From: Gemmatimonadota bacterium
GTDB lineage: Bacteria; Gemmatimonadota; Gemmatimonadetes; Longimicrobiales; Gaopeijiaceae
DNA length: 46,115 nucleotides
Assembly (NCBI GenBank): GCA_029863525.1
Contig: JAOTVL010000009.1
Coordinates: 1-46,115, forward strand
Direction: 5' to 3'
In this document: positions 16,465 to 24,955 of the stretch, one piece after another
Layout of the letters: each line of letters starts with the position of its first letter
Position numbering within the stretch: position 1 is the first letter of the stretch
Translations under genes and position numbers: made by a program
The notes under the pieces: generated by a model
The model's database searches: none
The model's input: only the letters and a program-made list of their open reading frames with translations
Told to the model about the DNA's origin: nothing

Positions 16465-19200
16465 ATGTCGAAGGTCATCGAGCTGCGGGAGATCGACTTT
16501 CCGCCGAAAGACGAGCCATTGCGGCGCGATGTGGGCGTGTTGGGCGACCTGGTGGGCTCCATCATACGCGAGCAGGGCGGTGACGACCTCTTCCACTGCG
16601 TGGAGACGGCTCGGCACGCGGCGATTCGCCGCCGGGAAGGGGCCGAGTCCGCCGCGGGCGAACTGGCTCATGTGCTGACCGACCTGTCGGCCGAGCACGC
16701 CGCAGAGGTCGTGCGTGCATTCAGCACGTACTTCCAGGTCGTCAATCTCGCGGAGCGCGCGCACCGGATTCGACGTGGGAAGGAGCGCATGCGAGACGAC
16801 GACCGGCCGCAGGAGGGTTCGCTGGCCGATACGATCGCTCGCCTGGCGAGTCTCGGCGTGACACCCGAGGGGATGTTCGACCTGTTCGCCTCGGCTCGGG
16901 TCGAGCCGGTGTTCACGGCCCATCCTACGGAGTCCACGCGCCGAGTGATCCTCGAAAAGCAGGAGCGGATCGCCCAGGAGCTCATCGCGCGCATCGATCC
17001 TACCCGCACACCGCACGACGAGCGGGTGTCGATGGCGATCATCCGGGAGAATGTGACGGGTGCGTGGCAGACTCGAGAGCACCCGAGCGTCAGACCGACG
17101 GTGGCCGACGAGCGGGAGCACGTCCTGTACTACGTCTCACGGGTACTCTACCGGGTTCTTCCGGCGCTCCACGAGCACTTGGACGAAGCCCTTCGCCGAG
17201 CAGGGCTCGAGGAGGTGGGAGACGTCCCGGCGCTGGTTCGACCGGGCTCTTGGGTCGGGGGAGACATGGACGGGAACCCCAACGTCGACGCGAGCACGAT
17301 CCGCGCGACGCTGCAGCGCCATCGAGAGCTGGCGCTCGACGCCTACCTGGGCGAGATCGCGGAGCTCTCCAATCATCTCACGCAGTCCTCGTCTCGTGTG
17401 TCGTGGAGCCAAGAGGTCGAAGCACTCTCTGCTCGTTACGCGGAGTGGTTTCCCGAGACGGCAGCCGCGATCCCGTCGCGCCTGGCCGACATGGGGTACC
17501 GGACCTTCGCCGCGCTGATCGCGGCGCGGCTGCGGGCGACGCGGGAGGCCGGCCCCCATGGATACCCCGGGCCCGGCGACCTCGCGACCGACGTCGAAGC
17601 AGTGGCCTCGAGCCTGGAGCAGAACCGTGGGCGGAACGCCGGGCTCTTCGGCGTGCGGCGACTCCTGCGCCGAATCCGCGCGTTCGGCTTCCACATGGCG
17701 GCCCTCGACGTTCGACAGGATGCTCGCGAGTTGCGCGATGTCATGGCGGTGCTCCTCGACGATCCACGTTGGCCCTCACGCCCGGCGAGCGAGCGCTCCG
17801 AACGCCTCCGCACGCTTCTCACGGAGCGAGTGGACTCTTCCGCGCCGAACCCCCGCGTTTCGGCGGCCAGCGAGCCCGTTGCTCGGGCGCTCGACGTCTT
17901 CGCCGCGGTCGCGGAAGGCCGCAGCCGTCACGGGCCGAGCGCAATCGGCTCGTACATCATCTCGATGGCCCAAGACGTCGACGACGTCCTCACCGTCTTG
18001 TGGCTCGCCCGCCTCGGAGGGCTCGGCGAAGGAGACGAGATACCCCTCGACGTCACACCTTTGTTCGAGACGGTGCCTGATCTCGAGCGAGCCGAGGGTG
18101 TGCTCGATGCCCTGTTCAGCGACCCGGTCTACGGCCCACACCTGGAGCGCCGGGAGAACCGACAGGTCGTCATGGTCGGCTATTCGGATTCCAACAAGGA
18201 CGGCGGTATCGCGTCGGCTCGTTGGGCACTTCAACGGGCGCTTCAGGGCATGGCCGATTCGGCGACGCGTCATCGGGTCACGCTCACGGTCTTCCACGGT
18301 CGGGGGGGAACCGTGTCCCGGGGCGGTGGCTCGGTCCAGCGCGCCGTCTCCGCGATGCCCGCGGCGTCGATCGGCGGTCGGCTCAGGCTCACGGAACAGG
18401 GCGAGGTCATCGATGCGAAGTACGGCCTCGCACCCATCGCGCTGCGCAATCTGGAGCGTATGCTCGGATCCATCGTCCTCCGCCAGGTCACAGAGGCCGC
18501 CGGTCCCGACGCGACGCGGTGGCACCCTCTCGCCGACACCGTCTCCGACGCGGCGCGACGATCGTATCGGGAGCTCGTCTTCGAAAACCCGCGTTTCAAG
18601 CCGTATTTCCGTGACGGCACGCCCATCGACGTCATCGAGCGTATGGCCATCGGATCCCGTCCGGCGTCCCGGCGATCGGGGAGCGGAGTGGAAGACCTCC
18701 GCGCGATTCCCTGGGTCTTCTCGTGGACGCAATGCCGCGCCATGCTGACCGGGTGGTACGGGTTGGGGACCGGCCTCGAGGCCGGGCAACGGGAACACGG
18801 GCTCGAAGCGCTCGAGGAGGCGGCGACCGCGTGGCCCTTCTTCGATGCGCTGCTCGCCGACGTGGAGATGGTGCTCGCGAAGGCGGATCTCGAGATCGCC
18901 ACCATGTATACGGACCTGACGGACCCGTCCGTGCGCACCGTCTTCGACGGGATTCGGGCGGAGTACGATCGGACGGTCGACGCAGTGCTCCGGATCCGTG
19001 GCGCGACCTCACTCCTCGCTTCCGAACCCACGCTCCAGCGGTCGATTCGCCTCCGAAACCCCTACGTCGATCCCATGAACGTGCTGCAAGTGGACCTTCT
19101 TCGCCGGTGGCGCGGCTCCGACCGTTCCGACGGCGTGCTTTTCGACGCCCTCCTGTCGACGGTCAACGGGATCGCCCGCGGCCTCCAGAACACCGGCTGA
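16465..19200 (+). CDS. ppc: phosphoenolpyruvate carboxylase
   Basis: Carboxylates PEP with bicarbonate to oxaloacetate, replenishing the TCA cycle; a cytosolic homotetramer. The 911-residue length is normal for the bacterial enzyme. All catalytic signatures are present: VFTAHPTESTRR (catalytic His153), GSWVGGDMDGNPNVDA, VMVGYSDSNKDGG, the glycine-rich FHGRGGTVSRGGG (His611), and the C-terminal RNPYVDPMNVLQVDLL, ending in the usual NTG. ATG 16465 has GGAG 5 nt upstream. The isoaspartyl peptidase/asparaginase gene starts 5 bp after the stop, so the two are probably co-transcribed: one makes oxaloacetate, the precursor of aspartate, and the other releases aspartate. Confidence 0.97.
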   Translation: MSKVIELREIDFPPKDEPLRRDVGVLGDLVGSIIREQGGDDLFHCVETARHAAIRRREGAESAAGELAHVLTDLSAEHAAEVVRAFSTYFQVVNLAERAHRIRRGKERMRDDDRPQEGSLADTIARLASLGVTPEGMFDLFASARVEPVFTAHPTESTRRVILEKQERIAQELIARIDPTRTPHDERVSMAIIRENVTGAWQTREHPSVRPTVADEREHVLYYVSRVLYRVLPALHEHLDEALRRAGLEEVGDVPALVRPGSWVGGDMDGNPNVDASTIRATLQRHRELALDAYLGEIAELSNHLTQSSSRVSWSQEVEALSARYAEWFPETAAAIPSRLADMGYRTFAALIAARLRATREAGPHGYPGPGDLATDVEAVASSLEQNRGRNAGLFGVRRLLRRIRAFGFHMAALDVRQDARELRDVMAVLLDDPRWPSRPASERSERLRTLLTERVDSSAPNPRVSAASEPVARALDVFAAVAEGRSRHGPSAIGSYIISMAQDVDDVLTVLWLARLGGLGEGDEIPLDVTPLFETVPDLERAEGVLDALFSDPVYGPHLERRENRQVVMVGYSDSNKDGGIASARWALQRALQGMADSATRHRVTLTVFHGRGGTVSRGGGSVQRAVSAMPAASIGGRLRLTEQGEVIDAKYGLAPIALRNLERMLGSIVLRQVTEAAGPDATRWHPLADTVSDAARRSYRELVFENPRFKPYFRDGTPIDVIERMAIGSRPASRRSGSGVEDLRAIPWVFSWTQCRAMLTGWYGLGTGLEAGQREHGLEALEEAATAWPFFDALLADVEMVLAKADLEIATMYTDLTDPSVRTVFDGIRAEYDRTVDAVLRIRGATSLLASEPTLQRSIRLRNPYVDPMNVLQVDLLRRWRGSDRSDGVLFDALLSTVNGIARGLQNTG

Positions 19201-19205
19201 CCTCG

Positions 19206-20207
19206 TTGGCCTCCGCGCGGGCGCTTCGAATCGACTTCGGCCTCGCCATCCACGGTGGCGTCGGCACGCTCACGCCCGCCGCCCTGACTCCTGAGCTCGA
19301 GGCCGAGTACCGAGCCGCGCTCGAACGGTCGTTGCGCGCCGGCTTTGGTGCGCTCCGGTCGGGCGGCTCCGCGCTCGATGCGACGGTCGAAGCGGTCGGC
19401 GTCATGGAAGACTCACCCCTCTTCAACGCGGGCCGCGGATCGAACTTCGACGAGCGCGGCGTGATCACGATGGATGCCTCCATCATGGATGGATCAACCG
19501 GTGCTGCCGGGGCGGTGGCGCACGTGGCCACCGTTCGCTCGCCCGTCCGACTCGCGCGACTGGTCATGGATCAGTCCCCGCACGTCCTCCTGGTGGGGGA
19601 AGGCGCCGAGCACTTCGCTCGCGTTCATGGGGTCAAGGAGGAGGACGCGGCCTACTTTTACACCGACCGTCGATGGGACGCGCTCCAGGTAGCCAAAGCG
19701 GAGGCGGGCGCCCGGCCCAACGTGCTCGGTGACTCGGATGGGGATGAATCGGTCGAGGCGTCCCCGTCCGAGGCGCCGGATCCGACGTCGCGGTCCGGAA
19801 CGGTCGGTGCTGTCGCACTGGACGGGGCGGGGCGACTGGCGGCGGCCACCTCGACCGGAGGGATGGCCAACAAGACGTGGGGTCGCGTGGGAGACTCGCC
19901 GATCATCGGCGCCGGGACGTTCGCGTCGCATCGCTGCGCGGTCTCGTGCACGGGCTGGGGAGAGCACTTCATCACGAACGCGGTCGCCCATGACGTCCAT
20001 GCGCGCATGGAGCACGCCGACGAGGGTTTGGCGGCGGCCGTCCGCGGCATCGTCTTCGAAAGGCTGCACCGAAAGGTGCCGGGGTCGGGAGGGTTGGTGG
20101 CGCTCGACGCCGACGGAAACGTCGAGCTGAGCTTCAATACACGCGGAATGTACCGCGGCTGGATCGGAGAGGACGGAAGCCCGAACGTGGCGATCTACGC
20201 CGAGTGA
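19206..20207 (+). CDS. iaaA: isoaspartyl peptidase / L-asparaginase, Ntn-hydrolase type
   Basis: Plant-type asparaginase family (IaaA-like), which cleaves isoaspartyl dipeptides or asparagine after self-splitting into alpha and beta chains. 333 residues from TTG 19206, 5 bp after ppc; no closer ATG fits. Motifs: AIHGGVGTLTP near the N-terminus, EDSPLFNAGRGSNFDERG (substrate pocket), the autocleavage site RSG-TVGAVALD with Thr199 as the nucleophile, and TSTGGMANKTWGRVGDSPI. A Pro/Glu/Ser-rich linker precedes the cleavage site, as usual. The TTG start is the main uncertainty. Confidence 0.9.
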   Translation: MASARALRIDFGLAIHGGVGTLTPAALTPELEAEYRAALERSLRAGFGALRSGGSALDATVEAVGVMEDSPLFNAGRGSNFDERGVITMDASIMDGSTGAAGAVAHVATVRSPVRLARLVMDQSPHVLLVGEGAEHFARVHGVKEEDAAYFYTDRRWDALQVAKAEAGARPNVLGDSDGDESVEASPSEAPDPTSRSGTVGAVALDGAGRLAAATSTGGMANKTWGRVGDSPIIGAGTFASHRCAVSCTGWGEHFITNAVAHDVHARMEHADEGLAAAVRGIVFERLHRKVPGSGGLVALDADGNVELSFNTRGMYRGWIGEDGSPNVAIYAE

Positions 20208-20310
20208 TGCCGGTCCCCAGGCGCCCGCGAGCGATTAGCTTTGGGCATTCCACCCGAGTCGGCCGCGTGCACGGCGAAGGCCACCGACGTACCACTCTGC
20301 GATCGAGTCC

Positions 20311-21711
20311 ATGACGACCATGCTCCGCATTTCGACCGCGATGCTCCTTCTCGCGGCCCCCGCCGCGTGTCAGACGAGCGGCGATCCCCTTCCGCAGCCG
20401 ATCGAGCCCACCGAGGGAATCATCCTGGTCGGCTACGAGGAGTTCACTCGGATCCCCGACAGTGAGGGGCAAGCCGCCCGCCCCATGCTGATGGTTTGGG
20501 AGTCCGGGACCGGGCAGTTCTTCGTAAACGACATGCGAGGACCGCTGCACGTCGTTAGCGCGGACGGAGTGCTCCGCCCCTACCTGGACCTGAACGAGGC
20601 CCGCTGGGACGTCCCCGTCGAGGACAGTGGACGGGAGCGGGGCTTCCAGAGCTTCGCGATCCACCCGCAGTTCGCGGAGCCGGGCACACCGGGCTTCGGG
20701 AAGTTCTACACATGGTCCGATACCGAGGACACCGCTCCAGAGCCCGACTTCACCCCCGGTGGAGGCAACGACACGCACGACACGGTTCTTCTCGAGTGGA
20801 CGGCCTCGGATCCGACCGCCGTACCCTACGACGGTGCGGCGCCCCGGTCTCTGCTGCGGATCGAACAGCCCTTCGGGAATCACAACGCCGGGCACATGGC
20901 CTTCAACCCCCTCGCGCCCCCGGACGATGACGACTTCGGGACGCTCTACGTGGGTGTCGCCGACGGGGGGAGTGGTGGCGACCCGCTGAACCTCGCCCAG
21001 GACCTCGGCTCGATCTTCGGGAAGATCCTCCGGATCGATCCTCTCGGCCGCAACGCAGCCAACGGCGCGTACGGCATCCCAGCGGACAATCCGTTCGCCG
21101 ACGAGCCGGCCGCGCTCGGGGAGATCTTCGTGCTGGGCGTGCGGAATCCACAGCGTTTCGATTGGGATCCGGCCAACGGCAACCTGTTCGTGGCCGACAT
21201 CGGGCAGAACACGGTTGAAGAGCTCAGCCTGGCGTGGTCCGGCGCGAACCTCGGGTGGAACGTGTGGGAAGGGAGCTTCCGCTATGTCGGTCGGGAGGGC
21301 GTCGGTGTGGCCGATCCGCGCAGCGACCCGTCGATGTCGTATCCGGTTGCCGAGTACGGACACGGGGACCCTCTGCTCACCAATCGGGCGGCGATCACCG
21401 GGGTCGTGGCGTACCGCCACGAGACGATTCCGCAGCTAGAGGGACGTCTCCTCTTCGCCGACTATCCGAGCGGCGAGATCTTCCACGTCTCGGCTGACGA
21501 CCTGCCGGACGGTGGTGAGGAGTCGATCCGGCGTGTTCTCCTTCGTGACGGCGATGCGAGCCGGACCTTCCTCGACCTCGTGGACCGGGCAACCACGAGC
21601 GAACGTCAAGAGCGCTCGGAGCGCACGGACCTGCGCTTCGCGACCGGACCCGATGGTCGCCTTTTCCTGCTCAACAAGCACGACGGAGTGATTCGGGAGA
21701 TCCTCCCGTAA
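20311..21711 (+). CDS. PQQ-dependent sugar dehydrogenase-like lipoprotein
   Basis: Soluble-type quinoprotein glucose/sorbosone dehydrogenase family: a six-bladed propeller that oxidises sugars (typically aldoses) in the periplasm with PQQ. 466 residues; the signal peptide ends in a lipobox (LLLAAPAAC, Cys near 22). Blades carry NHNAGHMAFNP, LYVGVADGGSGGDP, GKILRIDPLG, GVRNPQRFDWDP and ADIGQNTVEELS, the classical GDH-B signature set. ATG 20311 and ATG 20320 are both possible starts. It lies about 110 bp before the iron-box operon and is probably a separate unit. Actual PQQ use is inferred from family. Confidence 0.88.
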   Translation: MTTMLRISTAMLLLAAPAACQTSGDPLPQPIEPTEGIILVGYEEFTRIPDSEGQAARPMLMVWESGTGQFFVNDMRGPLHVVSADGVLRPYLDLNEARWDVPVEDSGRERGFQSFAIHPQFAEPGTPGFGKFYTWSDTEDTAPEPDFTPGGGNDTHDTVLLEWTASDPTAVPYDGAAPRSLLRIEQPFGNHNAGHMAFNPLAPPDDDDFGTLYVGVADGGSGGDPLNLAQDLGSIFGKILRIDPLGRNAANGAYGIPADNPFADEPAALGEIFVLGVRNPQRFDWDPANGNLFVADIGQNTVEELSLAWSGANLGWNVWEGSFRYVGREGVGVADPRSDPSMSYPVAEYGHGDPLLTNRAAITGVVAYRHETIPQLEGRLLFADYPSGEIFHVSADDLPDGGEESIRRVLLRDGDASRTFLDLVDRATTSERQERSERTDLRFATGPDGRLFLLNKHDGVIREILP

Positions 21712-21765
21712 CGCGGGAATCGCGCGCAGGTCGGAGGACATCGTTGACGGGGCGACCCACTTCTC

Positions 21766-21805
21766 TTTAGGTTAGCCTAAATCTATGATTTAGTTGAACC
21801 TAATT
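21766..21805 (+). promoter_or_regulatory. DtxR/IdeR-like iron box with a second half-matching site
   Basis: TTTAGGTTAGCCTAAA (21766-21781) has perfect 6-bp arms and matches the first 14 positions of the DtxR/IdeR consensus TTAGGTTAGCCTAACCTAA. A second site, TTTAGTTGAACCTAA (21789-21803), lies just downstream. A good -10 hexamer, TATGAT (21784-21789), sits between them, so bound repressor would block the promoter. These AT-rich palindromes stand out in GC-rich sequence. The first site has no Fur-box (GATAAT) character. It controls the di-heme oxidoreductase operon by position. Confidence 0.6.
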
Positions 21806-21821
21806 GTGGGAGGCCGCTTCG

Positions 21822-23078
21822 GTGCACCGAGCCGCGCTCTTCGGAACGATCCTACTCGCCTTCCCCCTCGTGGGTTGTGATCTCCTCACCCCCGGCGCGC
21901 CCGCCGACCACGACGTGCTCGCCGGCACCATCGAGGGGATGACGCCTTCGCAGGTACGGCAGCACCTCGCGGGCGATGCCGAGTTCGGGCGTGTCTTCAC
22001 CGTCGCCGACGGACTCGGGCCGATCTTCGTGGCCGCTTCCTGCGAGCAGTGTCATGCCGGCGACGGGAAAGGCCACCCCGTCTTCAACCTCCGGCGATTC
22101 GGCCGGCCCGGAACTTCCGCTTTCGATCCGATGATCGAGTTCGGTGGGCCGCAGCTCCAGCATCGCGCGATCCCCGGCTATCCGCCCGAGGAGGTCCCGG
22201 TCGAGGCCACGGGCGTGTCGGGATTCACGCCGCCTGCGGTCACCGGGCTCGGATTCCTCGACGCGGTCGAAGACCAGACCCTCATCGACCTCGCCGACCC
22301 CTCCGACGAGGACGGCGACGGGATCTCCGGCCGACTCCAACTGCACGAGCCGAGCGAGCTCATCGAAACCGTGCTCGAGTTGGAGCGACGTGGAACGCCC
22401 GACCCCGAGGCCCGTGGTCGCCGTGTGGGCGGTCGATACATCGGTCGCTTCGGCAAGAAGGGTCTGACGGTGAACCTCCTGCACCAGACCGTGGGGGCGT
22501 ACCACCAGGACATGGGTGTCACCAGCGATCTACTCCCGGAAGATCTCTTCAATCCGAGCGCCGGAGCTCGGGCATCGGACGACGCACCGGATCCGGAGGT
22601 CACGAGCGCGGCCGTGGGCAACGTGGTCTTCTATCTCAAGACGCTGAAGGCACCCGCTCGGCGCGATGCGAGCGACCCCGAAGTGGTCGCGGGCGAAGCG
22701 CTTTTCGAGGACATTGGATGCACCGGGTGCCACGTGCCCACCCTCACCACGGGCGCGTCGGAGATCGAAGTTCTCGATAGGGTGACCTTCCACCCGTACA
22801 CCGACCTCCTCCTGCACGACATGGGGCCGGGGCTCGACGACGGGTACACCGAGGGTCGAGCGAGTACGTCGGAGTGGCGGACCCCGCCGCTGTGGGGCAT
22901 CGGATTGGCTCAGGAATTCCAGGGGGGTCAGGGCTTCTTCATGCACGACGGGCGTGCGACCAGCCTCGCCGAGGCGATCGAGGTACACGGTGGCGAGGGG
23001 CGAGCCGCACGCGACGCGTTCATCGCGCTCAGCCCGGAGGAGCGGTCTCGGCTGATCCGCTTCCTGGAGTCCCTCTGA
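21822..23078 (+). CDS. di-heme oxidoreductase (DUF1111) lipoprotein
   Basis: Di-heme c-type cytochrome of the DHOR/DUF1111 (thiol oxidoreductase-like) family, often found in iron-regulated clusters. GTG 21822 is preferred, with GGGAGG 8 nt upstream (TTG 21804 is an in-frame alternative). 418 residues with lipobox LVGC near residue 19. Two heme sites: CEQCH in SCEQCHAGDGKG near 70, and CTGCH in DIGCTGCHVPTL near 300. Conserved landmarks: FNLRRFGRPGTSAFDP, GFTPPAVTGLGFLDA, LADPSDEDGDGISGR and the C-terminal GQGFFMHDGRATSLAEAIEVH. Its stop overlaps the Rieske gene's ATG (TGATG). A peroxidase-like or cysteine-oxidising role is speculated for the family; not settled. Confidence 0.88.
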   Translation: MHRAALFGTILLAFPLVGCDLLTPGAPADHDVLAGTIEGMTPSQVRQHLAGDAEFGRVFTVADGLGPIFVAASCEQCHAGDGKGHPVFNLRRFGRPGTSAFDPMIEFGGPQLQHRAIPGYPPEEVPVEATGVSGFTPPAVTGLGFLDAVEDQTLIDLADPSDEDGDGISGRLQLHEPSELIETVLELERRGTPDPEARGRRVGGRYIGRFGKKGLTVNLLHQTVGAYHQDMGVTSDLLPEDLFNPSAGARASDDAPDPEVTSAAVGNVVFYLKTLKAPARRDASDPEVVAGEALFEDIGCTGCHVPTLTTGASEIEVLDRVTFHPYTDLLLHDMGPGLDDGYTEGRASTSEWRTPPLWGIGLAQEFQGGQGFFMHDGRATSLAEAIEVHGGEGRAARDAFIALSPEERSRLIRFLESL

Positions 23079-23527
23079 TGCCCCGCGACATCGACCGCCG
23101 TGGCTTCGTACGTCGACTCCCCGTGCTGACCGCCGGCCTCGCCGGCGGGTTTTCGACCACGGCGCTGAGCGCGTGCTCCGCGAGTGCGCGATATCTCGTG
23201 CCGGTCGCCGGACCACGGGGGTTGTCGATCCGCCGCGATGCGATCGGCTCGGATGGCGCCGCCTTCGTCCAGTCTCGAGAGATGGAGCGCCCGATCTACC
23301 TACGACGCGACACCGCAGGGGCGTGGACCGCCCTCCTCGCCTCGTGCACGCACCGGGGCTGCCAGCCCGAGCCGGTGGGCGACCGACTCGTATGCCCCTG
23401 TCACGGAAGCGAGTTCTCCATGACCGGGTCTGTGCTGGAGGGTCCTGCGGACCGTCCGCTGACGCGATACGAGGTCGTCGAAGAGGGCGACCAGCTACTC
23501 GTTCGAACCCGAGGGGGTCGCTCATGA
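23078..23527 (+). CDS. Rieske [2Fe-2S] protein with Tat/lipoprotein signal
   Basis: 149 residues. The N-terminus has a twin-arginine-like signal (DRRGFVRR then a hydrophobic stretch) ending in ALSAC, so it is probably Tat-exported and lipid-anchored. The Rieske cluster is complete: CTHRGC (Cys and His) and CPCHGS (Cys and His) about 20 residues apart, in a compact fold ending TRYEVVEEGDQLLVR. It is too short and isolated for a cytochrome bc1 subunit and has no cytochrome b neighbour. Between a di-heme cytochrome and a porin, it is likely a small electron carrier for the DHOR protein. It overlaps both neighbours (TGATG, ATGA). Confidence 0.9.
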   Translation: MPRDIDRRGFVRRLPVLTAGLAGGFSTTALSACSASARYLVPVAGPRGLSIRRDAIGSDGAAFVQSREMERPIYLRRDTAGAWTALLASCTHRGCQPEPVGDRLVCPCHGSEFSMTGSVLEGPADRPLTRYEVVEEGDQLLVRTRGGRS

Positions 23528-24699
23528 CGCGCCTTGTCCCGGTCGCACTCCTCCTGTCGCTTCCCGCGGTGGTGGGCGCGCAGGCCGATTCTACTCTGGC
23601 TCAGGAGGGTGTCTACGACCGTCCGTTCATCGGGTCGGTCTCTTCGACCTCGATCGGCGGTTACGTCGAGGGCAACACCAACTACTTCGTGGAAGACGGA
23701 GTGACAGAAGGGTTCTCGATGGAGCTTCGGCGCTTCAACGTCTTCTTGTTTTCCCAGGTGTCGCAGCGGGTCCGTTTCCTCTCGGAGTTGGAGTTCGAAC
23801 ACGGGACGGAAGAGATCGCGCTCGAGACGGCGCTGATCGACTTCCAGATCGCTCCCTCGCTCGTGCTCCGGGGTGGCATCATCCTGCCCCCCCTCGGCTA
23901 CCTCAATCAAAACCATGACAGTCCTCGGTGGGACTTCGTGGAGCGGCCGCTCGTAACGACCGGGATCATCCCGTCGACGCTCTCCGAGGTCGGATTCGGA
24001 GTGTACGGGAAGTTCGTGACGCGGGGACTGGTTCTTTCCTACGACGCGTACCTTACGAACGGCCTCGGCGACGCCGTGGTCGGAAACGAGTTGGGCCGGA
24101 CGAACATCCCCTCCGGGAAAGGAGAGGAGCTTTTCGCAGAGGACAACAACGGGTCCCCGGCGTTCTCCGGACGACTCGCGGCCCGCCAGCCGAGCCGGGG
24201 AGAGATCGGTGTCTCGTACTACGGCGGCTACTACAACTCCTTCCGAGTCGAAGGCGAGGAGGTCGACCGGCGACGATGGCTCGAGATCTTGGCCCTCGAC
24301 GCGGGCGGCACGGTCGGTCCCGCCGAAGTGCGAGCCGAGATCGCGCGGGCCGCGATCGCGATTCCGCCGGGAATGTCCGAGATCTTCGGAGACCGCCAGT
24401 GGGGAGGCTATCTGGACGTACTGGTGCCGGTCTGGCGACCCGGTCTCCTTGGATACGCCGACGCGGTGGTCACCGCTGGGCTCCGTCTCGAGCGAGTCGA
24501 TTACAACGTGGGGACGTTCTCCTCTACTGGGGGCGACATCGGAGACGAAGTCACGGCGATCGTTCCGGGCGTGAGCCTCCGTCCGACGTCGGGAACCGTC
24601 TTCCGCATCAACTACCGATACCACTGGACGACAGACATGCAGGGCAATGAGCCCGCAAAGAGGGCTGGCTTTCAGCTGGGGTTCGCGACGTACTTCTGA
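23524..24699 (+). CDS. outer-membrane porin, phosphate-selective/OprP-like type
   Basis: 391 residues; a signal peptide (RLVPVALLLSLPAVVGAQA) is followed by a beta-barrel sequence. It begins SSTSIGGYVEGNTNYFVEDG and alternates aromatic and polar residues to a C-terminal GFQLGFATYF, ending in a terminal aromatic as outer-membrane barrels do. LRRFNVFLFSQVSQRVRFLS and LRGGIILPPLGYLNQNHDSP resemble the porin O/P family. Its ATG overlaps the Rieske stop (ATGA). As last gene of the iron-box operon it may be the outer-membrane entry for the operon's substrate, possibly a metal or its complex; the substrate is inference. Confidence 0.82.
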   Translation: MTRLVPVALLLSLPAVVGAQADSTLAQEGVYDRPFIGSVSSTSIGGYVEGNTNYFVEDGVTEGFSMELRRFNVFLFSQVSQRVRFLSELEFEHGTEEIALETALIDFQIAPSLVLRGGIILPPLGYLNQNHDSPRWDFVERPLVTTGIIPSTLSEVGFGVYGKFVTRGLVLSYDAYLTNGLGDAVVGNELGRTNIPSGKGEELFAEDNNGSPAFSGRLAARQPSRGEIGVSYYGGYYNSFRVEGEEVDRRRWLEILALDAGGTVGPAEVRAEIARAAIAIPPGMSEIFGDRQWGGYLDVLVPVWRPGLLGYADAVVTAGLRLERVDYNVGTFSSTGGDIGDEVTAIVPGVSLRPTSGTVFRINYRYHWTTDMQGNEPAKRAGFQLGFATYF

Positions 24700-24733
24700 G
24701 TGATCGGTAGCGGGCGGCGCTGCAGGTTCGTTA

Positions 24734-24794
24734 CAATCGCGGCGATTGCACCCCACCTGCCCTCATTTGAGTCGGCGTGACTCGCGTCACGCCG
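24734..24794. repeat. two inverted repeats after the porin gene
   Basis: CAATCGC-G-GCGATTG (24734-24748) is a perfect 7-bp inverted repeat. CGGCGTGAC-TCGC-GTCACGCCG (24773-24794) is a perfect 9-bp stem with a four-base loop. Neither has a T-run, so they are either factor-dependent termination structures after the porin or operator sites before the RimK operon. Confidence 0.5.
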
Positions 24795-24802
24795 CTAGCC
24801 CC

Positions 24803-24955
24803 GTGCCGATCTTACCGACACCCGTCGAGCCGCCCGGAGTAGCGCCCGAGCCCGATCACCCACAGCAGCCGGTGGTCGCGGTCTTGGCGGTCATCGTGCT
24901 CCTGTACCTCTTTCTGGTCGGCGTGAACGGACTCGGCTTGAGGATCGTCCCGTGA
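24803..24955 (+). CDS. 50-residue single-span membrane protein
   Basis: Starts at GTG 24803: a Pro-rich stretch PILPTPVEPPGVAPEPDHPQ, then one membrane helix VVAVLAVIVLLYLFLVGVNG and a short tail. Its stop overlaps the GTG of the RimK-like gene (GTGA), so the two are coupled. The helix and its VGVNGLG end resemble the first segment of nucleoside-recognition/transporter proteins, but it is too short to be one. It could be a membrane tether or regulator for the ligase downstream. A TTG start at 24746 would extend it by 19 residues. Function not assigned. Confidence 0.5.
   Translation: MPILPTPVEPPGVAPEPDHPQQPVVAVLAVIVLLYLFLVGVNGLGLRIVP

Noticed and set aside
16366-17121. N-terminal extension of the cupin gene
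   Set aside because: The frame is open far upstream but reads antisense to ppc; a good ribosome site precedes ATG 16365.
20134-21420. 428-codon minus-strand frame over the sugar dehydrogenase
   Set aside because: Antisense shadow; no domain, and the plus-strand gene has full family signatures.
23401-24756. 451-codon minus-strand frame over the porin
   Set aside because: Asp/Arg/Glu-rich shadow of the porin codons; no signal or motif.
24773-24794. 9-bp stem as a Rho-independent terminator
   Set aside because: No T-run follows; kept only as an inverted repeat.
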